Source of the DNA: Ruminococcus flavefaciens FD-1
Lineage (GTDB): Bacteria; Bacillota; Clostridia; Oscillospirales; Ruminococcaceae
Direction of reading: 5' to 3'
Length of the DNA: 64,000 bases
Assembly (NCBI GenBank): GCA_000174895.1
Contig: ACOK01000119.1
Span: forward strand, 62,001-126,000
The notes beneath the pieces were generated by a model. That model did not search any database and was not told where the DNA came from. It worked only from the letters and a program-made list of their open reading frames with translations. Below, piece after piece: positions 41,301 to 48,387 of this stretch. Each line of letters opens with the position of its first letter. Position 1 is the stretch's first letter. A program made the translations under genes and the position numbers.

Positions 41301-44300
41301 CCTTTGCAGTTTCGGGATTCTCCTGCACAAGCTCTTTCTCACGGAAGAACTCAGGCATTTCCGTAAAGCCAAAACTATCACAGAAATACGCTGTATCCTT
41401 GCCGTCAACGGAAATGACGATCACATCGGAAACAGACAGAGAATGACCTCTGAAATCTTCGGGGTGATCAGTATTGAACTGCGTATAGAGTGCTTCAAGG
41501 GTAGCATTTCCTCTAAACTCTCCGACTTCACCCTCATAGACAAGCTCATAATCATCGTGATTGAGCTGTACGCCGTCCTTTTTGAGCTGTTCCATATCCT
41601 CAAAGCGGACACCGTGATACTTTTCGCCGCCGGGAAGCTGATAGATCTTGAAAGTACCCTGAGCCTTTTCCACATCATCATAGGTGCGAATCGGGTGCTG
41701 TGCCTTGAAATCGTCGAAGATACGCTGTTCCTCAGCGGTCAGCTCAGAGTGAGCTTCAAGAAAAGGAACGAAAATGTCAAGCATTCTCTGCGCCCTTTCC
41801 TTGTACTCCGGCTGATTGAACGGGTGTTGTGTATAACCGAGGATACCCTCATTGTAGGTGCGGATATGGTCGATCAGCGAACCGCCTCCCGTACCCTTGC
41901 CGTCGCCAATATCAAAGCGGCCGTCATAATTGAACTCCTCACCGCCGATGACAGCAGTAATGCTGAAATCGGTCTTTTTATACCAGCCTGCTTTCAGCTC
42001 AGGGATATTTCTCTCCGAGTGCTGTTTCTCATCGAGGTATTCAAGGACAGCATTGCCGAGAGCAAAACTGCAATCGGGGTGTGCAAGGGCAAAATCGTGA
42101 ACGATGTCACTTTCGCTTACCCATTCATCGCCCTTATCCTTGCCGAAATGGAATGACAGGCTATCCGGCTGTCTTTCAGGTGTTTCTGCTTCAAAGCTCA
42201 CATGATACTTTTCTTGCGCGATGATAGCAAAAGCCTTTTCGGTCTGCGTTTCATCACCAAGAATATCATAGAGAACTTTCTTGATACGATTGAGTTTCGG
42301 GATATTATCACCGTTCTCCCAACCGTGCAGAGCTGCACCGTCAAACGCTGTCAGAAGGTCTGCGATCTTTTCATCGGAAATATCGGGGATAGCATCGAGC
42401 ATATCGTCACGAACCCACCAGAAAGCAAGGTCATTGAACTCCTCATGGGTGCGGTCAATGAAAGCCTGTCCGATCTCCTCAAAGGAAACAAAACGCTCCA
42501 TACCGCCGAAACTGCACATAAAGCCGTCCTCAGTCCTCTCCGTATGCAGGGAGTGGCGGAGGTTTTCAGCATAATAATAGGTGCGGTCTGAAATCTCGCC
42601 CTGTTCAAAGATAAACTCAATATCTGCGGCCCCGCTGCCCTCTAACAGACCGAGGGCAAGCTCACGGCGAATATCCTCACCGTCATGATAACGCTGGGCA
42701 AGGTCATAGAGTGCAGGCTCAGAAAGATGATAGCCGAAAGCAGCCTTGTCGTTGGGCTTATGCTTATCAAGATAACCGCTGTCAAACAGAGGGTAAGCCA
42801 TGTCCTCCCACTCATCGCTGGACAGTGTACGCTCCGCAAGGAACTTCGCAAGGTCAGCCTTCGGGAACAGCACTTCTTCCTCAGTCGGCACTCTCTCTGC
42901 GTTCTCACGGTCAATGACCGCCTGCTTATGGGCAGTCAGGAAGTCAGCAACATCGGATTCCTGCAAAGCATTATGCAGAATTTCATCGTATGCCTGAATA
43001 TCCTCAGCGGTGAAAGTCTCGTCAATGCTGTCGATCTGTCCTCTCGTCACATCACCGACAAACATAGCCGTAATTGCGGCTCTCTGCTCATCGGAGAAAT
43101 CGTGCAGAGAAAAGAAGTCCGAAAGCTCGATACTGCGGTCAAAGCTGGACTTTGCTTCAAGCATATCCGTGAGCTTGCTGTTTTCGCCGTAGCGTTCAGC
43201 CGGAGCCTGGGCGATATATGCGTTCACAAGAGAGAGCATCTCCCCGAATTGTGCTTCATCGTATCTGCTGTCGAAGAAGTCAGCAAGGTCAAGCTGCATA
43301 TCCTCAACGGCAAGGCGGTGAACTACAGGCGAAAGTGCGATATTCTGCTCCATAGGCAGACCGAGGTCAGCCATACTGCGGAGCATATTTGTCTCTCGGA
43401 CGGCGTTCTCCAAAGCTCTATGGAAAGCAGGAGCGTTCTCCTTATCGACTGCAAAAGCAACCTTGCCGTCACGGACAACAGCATGATAACTCACACTTGT
43501 TTCAAGGAAAGGCTTGACCTCTCTGAACTGCTCAGGGTTGAGCTTGCTCATATAATAATGAGTATCACGGTTCGCACGATAGTCACGGTTGCCGACTTCC
43601 TGCGCCTTATCGGGACTTGCGAACTGCTTACGCATATTTACGACTTCGTCTCTGATGTTGCGGACAGCAAAGAGGTCAGCGTGAGAAACAGTCAGCGTAC
43701 CCTTGCCGGACGGATACACTCTGCCCGAAAACTGCATACCACGGGCTTTCATGATCTCAGCCATTTTCAGGACTAAATCACGGTCAGCAGAAAGGTACTC
43801 CTTCTGCGGGATATAACGATACTCCGCACTTCCGAAGATGTTTTTTTCGGGCGGAGAATAAGGTCTGTTTGATTTGGTGGGAACAAGATCGGGAGTGCCT
43901 GCGATACGCTTGAACCACTCCACATCTTTGTCATTGATCGCCATAATGACGGAATTATCACGGGCATAGGCATAGTAGTTGATGCCCGATCTGTCAAGCT
44001 GTTCCTGCAATCTTGCAAAGTCCGCAGCCTGAATGGTCACAAGGCTTTTATCTCTGTTATCCGTTGCCTTGTTCCACATTTCGTTGCCGTAATACTGCAT
44101 ACTTGTTGTGTCAACCTCCTTTTTCTCAGTCTCATGTTCTACTGCTTTTGGGATACCACGAAGCATATCATTCCAGTCTTTATATGTATCGGGAGTGATA
44201 ACACGCTTCATGTCAGGATACTGCTCCTGCAAACGCTGGGCAAATTCGTTGCCTGCGGTATCATTGTCGGAGCATAAAAATACATGGTCGGGCGAAATGT

Positions 44301-45042
44301 TATTACGGAGAATCGTGTCAAGCACGATATTCGGCTTCACGCCCATCATGGAAACGAGCCTGCAATCGGTTAGCTCTTTATCGTGCATTTGCAGATAGGA
44401 GAGCATATCAATAGCCGACTCAAAGAAAAAAGCCTTTTCGCCTGTGCCACGGACTACTTCAAAGCCGTGTCCTGCTGCCGAGCCTGTTGCAATTCCTTTG
44501 AATTTGTGTTCTGTTGATGTGCCGACCTTTTCAGCACCGATGACCTTGCCCTGTTCGTCATAGTATTTGAAAAGGACATTTCCTGTCTTTTCTTCCTGAG
44601 CGATACTTCCACCACGGACAAGAGCCGATACCATATCATAGTCAAGCCCTCTGGTCTTGCACAGGTACGCAAACACACGCCTTGCATTGTCAGCTTCGGC
44701 AAGGGAAAGCTCCCTTGCCGTTACTGTTTTCGGCTTCTGTTCGTATGTGCGGGACGGAGTATAGGTGCGGTCAATGTGTTCGCCTGTGAGGGCTTCGACC
44801 GCATCAACAAAGGACATTCCCATATATTCACGCAGGAATCCGATGTTGTCCCCGCCCTTGTCCTCGCTGAAACGAAACCACGCACCGCGCTCACCCGGAC
44901 CGTTATCATTGATGTGCAGGCTATCGTGATCCTTCCACACATACTCTCTGCCGACTTTTTTCAGGTCAAAGCCGTGAGCCATGAGGAACTGAGGAAGATT
45001 GACAAATGCCGCCCTTTCTTTCTGTTCGTCAGTAATTCTCAT
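35377..45042 (-). CDS. N-terminal part of giant ICE primase/MutS-like/N6-methylase/SNF2 protein
   Basis: The first 3,214 residues are native; the final YASPYQH is encoded by the inserted element before a TAA at 35377. Domains in order: DUF3991-like segment and TOPRIM (FLCSDNDTAGNEFAQRLQEQ, about 263-282); repeated beta-alpha modules (YHAVVRDGKVAFAVDKENA, about 515); a MutS-domain-I-like stretch (about 1335-1400); further LPD-type modules; an N6-adenine methylase fold with VLEPAMGIGNFFGRM (about 2300) and GNVPFGE as motif IV; then SNF2 RecA1 with FAHCVGAGKTFEM (about 3000), VDEAHEF (about 3160) and ATGTP. Such proteins travel or act with conjugating DNA. RecA2 and the C-terminal tail are cut off by the insertion, so helicase activity should be lost. 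Confidence 0.9.
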   Translation of the reverse strand: MRITDEQKERAAFVNLPQFLMAHGFDLKKVGREYVWKDHDSLHINDNGPGERGAWFRFSEDKGGDNIGFLREYMGMSFVDAVEALTGEHIDRTYTPSRTYEQKPKTVTARELSLAEADNARRVFAYLCKTRGLDYDMVSALVRGGSIAQEEKTGNVLFKYYDEQGKVIGAEKVGTSTEHKFKGIATGSAAGHGFEVVRGTGEKAFFFESAIDMLSYLQMHDKELTDCRLVSMMGVKPNIVLDTILRNNISPDHVFLCSDNDTAGNEFAQRLQEQYPDMKRVITPDTYKDWNDMLRGIPKAVEHETEKKEVDTTSMQYYGNEMWNKATDNRDKSLVTIQAADFARLQEQLDRSGINYYAYARDNSVIMAINDKDVEWFKRIAGTPDLVPTKSNRPYSPPEKNIFGSAEYRYIPQKEYLSADRDLVLKMAEIMKARGMQFSGRVYPSGKGTLTVSHADLFAVRNIRDEVVNMRKQFASPDKAQEVGNRDYRANRDTHYYMSKLNPEQFREVKPFLETSVSYHAVVRDGKVAFAVDKENAPAFHRALENAVRETNMLRSMADLGLPMEQNIALSPVVHRLAVEDMQLDLADFFDSRYDEAQFGEMLSLVNAYIAQAPAERYGENSKLTDMLEAKSSFDRSIELSDFFSLHDFSDEQRAAITAMFVGDVTRGQIDSIDETFTAEDIQAYDEILHNALQESDVADFLTAHKQAVIDRENAERVPTEEEVLFPKADLAKFLAERTLSSDEWEDMAYPLFDSGYLDKHKPNDKAAFGYHLSEPALYDLAQRYHDGEDIRRELALGLLEGSGAADIEFIFEQGEISDRTYYYAENLRHSLHTERTEDGFMCSFGGMERFVSFEEIGQAFIDRTHEEFNDLAFWWVRDDMLDAIPDISDEKIADLLTAFDGAALHGWENGDNIPKLNRIKKVLYDILGDETQTEKAFAIIAQEKYHVSFEAETPERQPDSLSFHFGKDKGDEWVSESDIVHDFALAHPDCSFALGNAVLEYLDEKQHSERNIPELKAGWYKKTDFSITAVIGGEEFNYDGRFDIGDGKGTGGGSLIDHIRTYNEGILGYTQHPFNQPEYKERAQRMLDIFVPFLEAHSELTAEEQRIFDDFKAQHPIRTYDDVEKAQGTFKIYQLPGGEKYHGVRFEDMEQLKKDGVQLNHDDYELVYEGEVGEFRGNATLEALYTQFNTDHPEDFRGHSLSVSDVIVISVDGKDTAYFCDSFGFTEMPEFFREKELVQENPETAKVSDLAVGDIIMYDGARREVEEISTDRIKMKDLDAPDYGGILLGTSDVLAYDGWQEDMESKGFEILSKAEKPAPAVDAPEQAEPEDKGPVSLRKVGDFYEMYGKNAEIGVEVLGLRMLSKNGQPMVGFPDHVKDEYSAKLREAGYTVLIEQAFELNPPKREAEKLQTLQQVVDKFFGTDCESAETEGGTWKLSIADGDKVGELFYGGEPVCGIYNRGDKMEIEPYRELTTFPALLRTAMLEHNPDKTVEIMDFQRTFETPLDKAKYLINDFCEAEYREGADFSDLHNVGLAFTTLTDDELPIQVTADLVDFKITYEFDGEVYNTEQYDSIEDMIENGLTDLDFSDLVAVPDEVIERHTADRTTIYIEASEEDIAELREHLSMNGYDVKWSDDSKSFDADSEQTAYIETILEDRNIVYSLDGAAFDSPEQSVPLMSDASAVKDISSPADDVPSVTLKYKGDAESLDEIKDKALSLGATVIVDNAEGVISIDTYADYTAELDGLAYELGLMSVDDVPAVATPAQETADIDKPLFTDAAVIDEIQRNENADVPFWEMPEAQGEQLSLFGDPEPLTASKPAPEKPKSEFAKGPVVDGVQVYEALAAEIDRGTGFVHGKLRVQDFYEEQHPTIQQLADFLKKEYGTGGHSGEGKISLVDYNSQGITFSFENGEKFRHSWYNVATMTESRLKDDTYLSAEQKAERAALKAEKAEEQTPHIVEVGDRFRHKITGEVSEVISLTGALPFYSDDCTIQRESSGFAVTENISYDKLLNSGMYEYIGKAEPEKEQSAPVKPEKAEVTPDNSAVAPEAKKPEIPTVKNLSQLKKAIKPGMMFEITDHLRPECVGERRVVTGVTTVDFTSRKLDENGEPTGKDLHMEFDRAKNWTFNGGELTSRLDNGDMLMSFHFIDSLEREQTVQAEKEPEVAPVVDEVEAHAPEVTATDKGENFTITDGNLGDGGAKTKFRANVDAIRMLKTLEREKRPATAEEKETLSKYVGWGALAKAFDKNDPKWAAEYKELSELLTPQEYAQARSTVNDAFYTSPTVIDGIYEALGNFGFDGGTVLEPAMGIGNFFGRMPEDMQSHSQLYGVEIDSLSGRIAQALYPDADIAIQGFEQNRFQNGCFDVAVGNVPFGELGFRDTVHDTTKLHDFFFVEALDKLKNGGIMAFVTSAGTLDKHDESVRQMLADKADFIGAIRLPGGKNGAFKDNAGTEVTTDIIFLKKHEGKSLAEMSDIPDWVHIGETADGLPINKYFEQHPDMVLGTVVEGNKLYGSGTMVVAEDGFDLKSALHEAVGKLSAEISHERGRDVYAKTADGVQVQIPSKLRNYSFFLSDDQVFFKKNNAACEFRFDKGTAQHKRFKAFIELRDLTRELIEAMELDKPDSVIKDLQAKLNTAYDDFYKKFGLIHSQTNKRYFSEDVSYNLVAGLEKSYDKTKLLEKSDIFTKRTIVPPKAVERVDTALEALTLSIAEKARVDFEYMSGLTGMTEDELKHDLTGEIFKIPHTENEYQTASEYLSGDIRKKLREAEEIAEYDPDFNINVSALKQAMPEPLKAGDIDIKLGAAWLDPKYYEQFMYELLQTPAYQRSDSPSARWNKSAVVGVEYSVHANSFHVSNKSADRSVLATQKYGTHKMNAYDIFEHLLNLQEPKVYKTIEVPDGLGDTKEKRVVDIDATRVVQRKADDIRKAFKAWIFKDPQRREAIVERYNELFNSIRPREFDGSALSFPMMSADIHLHDHQKNAIAHAMFGGNTLFAHCVGAGKTFEMIATAMESKRLGLCTKSLFAVPNHLTEQIGDDFQKLYPGANILVATKKDFKKENRQQLFAKIATGNYDAVIIGHSQLGKIPVSKERQVMTIQSQIDDILRGIEELKKSEGSKFQIKAMERTRKSLQKQLDKLEKANQDDTLTFEQLGIDRLFVDEAHEFKNLFVATKLQNVAGISNSASQKALDLFLKCRYLDEKTGGKGVIFATGTPYASPYQH
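35381..35400. repeat. Right terminal inverted repeat
   Basis: Read inward on the minus strand: TACGCATCACCTTATCAACA, 16 of 20 identical to the left end at 22332-22351. Confidence 0.8.
35402..35409. repeat. Right attachment core
   Basis: GGCGTGCC, the direct-repeat partner of 22323-22330. Collapsing one copy restores the helicase frame. Confidence 0.85.
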
Positions 45043-45045
45043 CTA

Positions 45046-47097
45046 TTATTCAAGCCCCTGATTCTTTCTCTTTTTGGGTGTCTGTTCTCTCTGCTGAGAC
45101 TTCTGCTGTCCTCGACCGCTGATACGCTGTGCGTCACGCTGCATCCTGCCACGGGAGAAGAAAGCTCTCTGCGAGTCCTTCTTGGCGACTGTGACAGCGG
45201 ACTTCTCGCCGCCGAACACCGCAGAATGCTCCACGCCCTTTGCAGTCAGCTCTGCCGACTTCTTCCGAGCCTGCCCCTCGTCCATACGCTGTGTGAAACG
45301 CTCCTGTTTCGGGAGTGCCTTGAAAAAGTCGGGATTGACATATTCCACGGCTCTTTCGCCCTTGACAGCACTCTCGATCTGCTTGTAGGCTTCGGCATTC
45401 GCCTTAGAGACTGTGACCGCCACCGTGTCATTCTTGCGGACTACCGCTGAATACGGGATATTCTGCTTTTGCAGCTCTGCCACGATCTTCCGTGCAGTTC
45501 CAATAGGCTCAACACGGGTGTGCTTATCGTCCTTGCCGAGTGAAGCATAGTATTCTGGGTTGATCGTCTGATACTTGCCCTTTTCGCCCTTACCACCGTT
45601 CTCTTTTGCGGCTTCTGTATGGGCGATCTTGCCGATAGAAGCGTACATTACATCATTCAGGGCAGGAACATCAGCTTTAGAAACAGTAATGCCGACCTTA
45701 TCCTCACCCTTAGTAGCAGCGGAATATGCCACGCCTGCGGCAGTCAATGCGGACATGACCTCGACCGCCTGAATTTCCGTCATAGTCTCCACATGACGAT
45801 CATTTCTCGGCAACTCCTTGTAATAATCGGGGTTGACCTTGAAACCGCCGTCATCGGTGAGGACTGCATCGCCGTTATCCACCATAGTCATGAGCCATGA
45901 CTCGACCTCGATCTCATCGGCACTGTCAAGCAGTTCAAGCTGTTTCCGCATCTTTTCAAGCTCCTCCGTGGCATTCTCCCTCATCTCCTGGGGAACAAAG
46001 GGATTCTCCGCAAGGCTCTCCATATTCTTGATGCCCTCACGAAGTTCAGCTCTTGCCTTGTCGATGTCCTCCTTGCTGCCGTTGTTGATGATACCGTCGA
46101 TCATGTTGTAATCATCTTCCATCTGCATTTCGGCACTTGCAAGCGGCTGGTCAACGAGCTTGTCAGCGATCGAAGCGACCTGTGATCTGTCAAGTGTTTC
46201 GACCTCCTGCGCCGCCTGAACAGCACCCTCAGCAAGAGAAGGCATATCCATAGTGCCGTTCTGCACCATTTCACCGAGTTTATCTCCTGTGAGTACCATA
46301 GAAGCATCGAGCTGGTCATTGGTCTGCTCCTCATAGTGGGTTTCGGGACGGGCGAGCTTCATGATCTTGCTTTCCAGTGCGCCGATACGCTCATTCACGC
46401 CCTTGAGCTGTTCACCGAGTTTGAGCTTGTCAACGGCACTTGTTTCGGGAGCGTTATATGTGTCAAGAATATCCTGCCTTTTCGCTTCAAGCGTTGCTTT
46501 CTTATCGCTCAGGCAGTCCACGGTCGAGCTGTTCAGCCTTGTCATAGCATCTGCAAATGCTTCACGGCGCTCCTTGTTGAAGTGGATACCAAAGCTCTTG
46601 ATCGTGTCATTGAGTGCGATCACACGGTTCAGCTTATGTTCGATACGGTCACGCTTTGCGGTCAGGGTGTCGATCTTCTTCCAACCCTGATCTATCTTTT
46701 CCTGCCGCTTCGGGATCTTGACCTCACGGATAGCCTGAATACGCTTCTCGTTGTTAGCGATCAGAGTGCGGATACCCGGCAGATTTCCGATAGTGGCTTT
46801 CAGCATACGGTTCGTATCTTCGAGCTTGTCAGCCTTAGCGGAGAGTGCCTCGATCTTCGCCTTGTTGCGGTCGATCTTGTCCGTCTGATTGGCGATCTTC
46901 TCGTCAAGGGAGTCGATACGGCTCTGATGATGCTCCGCCTTTGCGTTCAGAAAAGGAAGAAGTTTTCCCGACTTCTGAGCGCCGGACTCCTCCTGCTGCT
47001 GTTCCTGTGCCTGAGCCTGTTTTCTTCTAATTTCCTCCTCCGCATCGACCGCAGGCTGGTCAGCGGTTCTCTTATCGTCATTGTCCTGTACGGGCAT
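45046..47097 (-). CDS. Large coiled-coil protein with three tandem LPD-like repeats
   Basis: A 683-aa ICE protein. An acidic/Gln-rich N-terminus is followed by a long coiled coil (about 60-230) and a helical middle. Three tandem repeats of about 65 residues start at VNPDYYKELPRNDRH (about 417), INPEYYASLGKDDKH (about 510) and VNPDFFKALPKQERF (about 584), each ending in a V(G/A)(I/V)TV(S/A)K strand. The basic tail (QREQTPKKRKNQGLE) resembles that of the giant helicase. The same repeat appears in the giant protein encoded 3 bp downstream, so the two probably share a partner. No enzymatic motif is seen. Confidence 0.65.
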   Translation of the reverse strand: MPVQDNDDKRTADQPAVDAEEEIRRKQAQAQEQQQEESGAQKSGKLLPFLNAKAEHHQSRIDSLDEKIANQTDKIDRNKAKIEALSAKADKLEDTNRMLKATIGNLPGIRTLIANNEKRIQAIREVKIPKRQEKIDQGWKKIDTLTAKRDRIEHKLNRVIALNDTIKSFGIHFNKERREAFADAMTRLNSSTVDCLSDKKATLEAKRQDILDTYNAPETSAVDKLKLGEQLKGVNERIGALESKIMKLARPETHYEEQTNDQLDASMVLTGDKLGEMVQNGTMDMPSLAEGAVQAAQEVETLDRSQVASIADKLVDQPLASAEMQMEDDYNMIDGIINNGSKEDIDKARAELREGIKNMESLAENPFVPQEMRENATEELEKMRKQLELLDSADEIEVESWLMTMVDNGDAVLTDDGGFKVNPDYYKELPRNDRHVETMTEIQAVEVMSALTAAGVAYSAATKGEDKVGITVSKADVPALNDVMYASIGKIAHTEAAKENGGKGEKGKYQTINPEYYASLGKDDKHTRVEPIGTARKIVAELQKQNIPYSAVVRKNDTVAVTVSKANAEAYKQIESAVKGERAVEYVNPDFFKALPKQERFTQRMDEGQARKKSAELTAKGVEHSAVFGGEKSAVTVAKKDSQRAFFSRGRMQRDAQRISGRGQQKSQQREQTPKKRKNQGLE

Positions 47098-47105
47098 AGG
47101 CTACC

Positions 47106-47189
47106 TCACTTTCTGCGCTTTACGATGACAACAACTGCGGTTGTGACTGCTGCGATAACCGCACTTCCGATGATGATAAACTTCTTCAT
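47106..47189 (-). CDS. 27-residue membrane peptide
   Basis: ATG 47187-47189 encodes MKKFIIIGSAVIAAVTTAV followed by VVIVKRRK: one transmembrane helix flanked by Lys/Arg. AGGAAG lies upstream, and the ATG overlaps the TGA of the 47186-47878 gene (ATGA), showing translational coupling. Small one-pass peptides of this kind are frequent in ICE operons; function is unknown. Confidence 0.65.
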   Translation of the reverse strand: MKKFIIIGSAVIAAVTTAVVVIVKRRK

Positions 47190-47878
47190 GGTCTGTTCTT
47201 CCTTTCTCTTTCTTCTGTCTGAGCAATTCGCTCCTGTTCGTCACGCTGTCTGCGTCGGGCGATCTCAGCCAGATGTTTATGGGCTTCTCTTGTAAAGTGG
47301 TCATTGGCATGACGGCGCTGATAAGCGTCATAAAGCTCATAAAATGTGGGAACTTTATCCGCCGTCTGCACAGGTTCGGCAGGAGTTTTCTCCTGTTCCT
47401 TCCTGCGTTCGTACTCCGAAATATCCGAGAGCGTTCTGCCGTTGACCGTGATGATACGGTCAAGCTCACGCTGAAGCGTAGCCCTGTCGCAGAGCCACAG
47501 GTCAACATAGAACTTGCAGAGCAATAGCTGAACTTCATCGGGACGGGACTGCAAGAAACTTACTGTTGTATTCAAAAGCTCCGCAACTTCACCGAGCAGT
47601 CGATAATAGCCGTCAGGCACTCCGTAAACTTGCAGCTCACGGAGCAGTGCTTCATAGTCGCCGGACTGTGCCTTTGCGATGATCTCCTCGACCTGTTCCT
47701 TATAATTGCCGTCATAGGTCAGCACCATTTCGGCATCGCCAAATCGGGCAGAAAAAGGAATACTGCTCTTGTCGAGCGCCACCACGATAGCCTGAGCCTT
47801 GTCCGTTTCAATGCGGATAAACTCACGGTTCTGGATAGCGGAGACTTCGATACCGCCGATGTATGGGAAATCTGTCAC
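47186..47878 (-). CDS. Hypothetical ICE protein, paralogue of the 33000 gene
   Basis: A 230-aa protein. Residues about 15-155 share the IETDKAQAIVVALDKSSIPF, LTYDGNYKEQVEEIIAKA and LQSRPDEVQLLLCKFYVDLW signature with the element gene at 33000. The C-terminal 70 residues are an Arg/Glu-rich helix (HLAEIARRRQRDEQERIAQT). It overlaps the next gene upstream by 4 bp. The family is not recognised; co-occurrence in the ICE and in its inserted element is the main clue. Confidence 0.65.
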   Translation of the reverse strand: MTDFPYIGGIEVSAIQNREFIRIETDKAQAIVVALDKSSIPFSARFGDAEMVLTYDGNYKEQVEEIIAKAQSGDYEALLRELQVYGVPDGYYRLLGEVAELLNTTVSFLQSRPDEVQLLLCKFYVDLWLCDRATLQRELDRIITVNGRTLSDISEYERRKEQEKTPAEPVQTADKVPTFYELYDAYQRRHANDHFTREAHKHLAEIARRRQRDEQERIAQTEERERKNRP

Positions 47879-48387
47879 GGAGCGATCATCTCCCTGATCG
47901 TGTCGATAAGGTCGGTGTTGGTTCTGTCTGCATCGTACTCCATTGCATACGCACCGCAGATATTCTCCTGAATACGCCGAGGGAGCGACCTCAGCTCACG
48001 AACGGGAGTGCCAATGAGCTTCGCCACATTCGGGAGGTCTGCGACCGCAAGCGCCTTGTTCACAAGGTCATAGAAACGGGCGGTCTGCGAGCTGTCCATC
48101 ATGAATTCATAGACGATTGTCTGCTGAGTTTCATAGTCAAGACTGCGGAGCGTTTCAATGGTGATGCCCGTGGACTTTGCGACCTCTGCAAGCTCAATGT
48201 AGATAGAGCCTTTCTGCCACAGATTGTCGAGGGCTTCAAAGACAGCCTTTTTGTCCTCATCGTTCTTGACAGCGATCTGCTCAAAAACTGCTGTCATGCT
48301 GTTTTTGATCTCATCGTCCATAGCGGAAATGCTGTCCTCGGAGACACCGAGGATCTTTGCGACTTCCGCAAGCTGTTTGTTATCCAT
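47875..48387 (-). CDS. Hypothetical helical ICE protein
   Basis: A 170-aa all-helical protein with two related segments: QLAEVAKILGVSEDSISAMD near the start and LAEVAKSTGITIETLRSLDY near residue 68, followed by VAKLIGTPVRELRSLPRRIQ. These look like short repeated helix-turn-helix-like units. I start at MDNKQLAEV (48387), where AAAGGGG lies 9 nt upstream; the frame upstream belongs to topB in another phase. It overlaps topB by 8 bp. Confidence 0.6.
   Translation of the reverse strand: MDNKQLAEVAKILGVSEDSISAMDDEIKNSMTAVFEQIAVKNDEDKKAVFEALDNLWQKGSIYIELAEVAKSTGITIETLRSLDYETQQTIVYEFMMDSSQTARFYDLVNKALAVADLPNVAKLIGTPVRELRSLPRRIQENICGAYAMEYDADRTNTDLIDTIREMIAP

Noticed and set aside
40912-42156. Long plus-strand frames opposite the giant ICE gene
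   Set aside because: They lie wholly inside a minus-strand gene with recognisable domains and have no ribosome sites; codon-bias shadows.
47101-47538. 145-aa minus-strand frame
   Set aside because: It is out of phase with the conserved 47186-47878 gene. The real small gene here is the 27-codon membrane peptide at 47106-47189.
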